A stretch of 45,901 nt of DNA from Dichomitus squalens LYAD-421 SS1 (lineage: Eukaryota > Basidiomycota > Agaricomycetes > Polyporales > Polyporaceae), in NCBI RefSeq assembly GCF_000275845.1, contig NW_006766888.1, positions 1,368,161-1,414,061 on the forward strand. Reading direction: 5' to 3'. The notes under the pieces were generated by a model. It saw only the letters and a list, made by a program, of their open reading frames with translations. It ran no database searches and had not been told where the DNA came from. This document shows, in pieces, positions 45,799 through 45,901 of this stretch; positions within the stretch are counted from its first letter, which is position 1; each line of letters starts with the position of its first letter. Position numbers and translations under genes: made by a program.

Positions 45799-45901
45799 AT
45801 GGGCGCTTATAGATCCTCGCGCACCCAGTCTAATCCCACCAACAGCGCCTCTGAGACATCCGCCTGCCACTGGTGTGGCACCTTCCCTCCCATGCGCTGT
45901 C
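45799..45901 (+). CDS. Start of an unidentified gene, cut by the window edge
   Basis: The ATG at 45799 opens MGAYRSSRTQSNPTNSASET, followed by CHWCGTFPPMRC at the edge, a possible zinc-binding CX2C start. A 5' UTR intron is likely: CTG|GTACGT at 45706 to CATATAG at 45776, which places the spliced leader about 22 bases before the ATG. Too little is present to name a family. Confidence 0.45.
   Translation, partial: MGAYRSSRTQSNPTNSASETSACHWCGTFPPMRC

Overview
The window looks like nuclear DNA of a filamentous basidiomycete, most likely an Agaricomycete such as a polypore. This rests on genes split by many 50-76 nt GT-AG introns, F-box/leucine-rich genes of the type expanded in mushrooms, a conserved mushroom-type ankyrin-like gene, an intron-bearing tRNA-Asp, and copia and TIR transposons. 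I know of no marker in the window that fixes the species. Function calls come from reading motifs by eye, without database searches.

Layout. 1-2539: 5' half of a Ty1/copia retrotransposon on the minus strand (gag, protease, integrase and one LTR), running off the left edge and abutting a 5'-truncated F-box gene (2476-3878). 4549-5382: the five-exon 60S ribosomal protein L23/uL14 gene. 5539-6459: unrecognised coding remnants. 6931-8577: an F-box gene with one in-frame stop. 8642-9954: a decayed nitrate reductase-like gene. 10223-10306: tRNA-Asp(GTC). 10412-11789: an RBM18-like RRM protein. 13380-14096: a highly structured TIR element with a perfect 5-bp target duplication. 15019-17304: a C2H2 zinc-finger regulator.

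17305-22240 shows no gene I can support. 22241-23225: SAM-dependent methyltransferase. 25316-26145: DUF985 cupin with five exons. 26659-27475: Nudix hydrolase. 27650-28263: a TA-flanked MITE with about 61-bp TIRs. 28603-30419: ribonuclease H1 with a GC-AG intron. 30813-32790: an ankyrin-like gene with a stop or mini-intron. 33660-35881: a six-hairpin glycosidase pseudogene. 37287-38570: Ser/Pro-rich protein. 39736-41243: eight-exon alpha/beta hydrolase. 43337-44314: four-helix membrane protein. 45799-45901: the start of another gene.

The genes do not form an obvious pathway or cluster. Housekeeping genes (rpl23, RBM18-like, RNase H1, tRNA-Asp) alternate with dispensable families, several of which carry single premature stops or are decayed. 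The least explained object is the 717-bp TIR element at 13380-14096. Its ends are paired hairpins, and it carries a telomere-like G-rich tract and a central cruciform.
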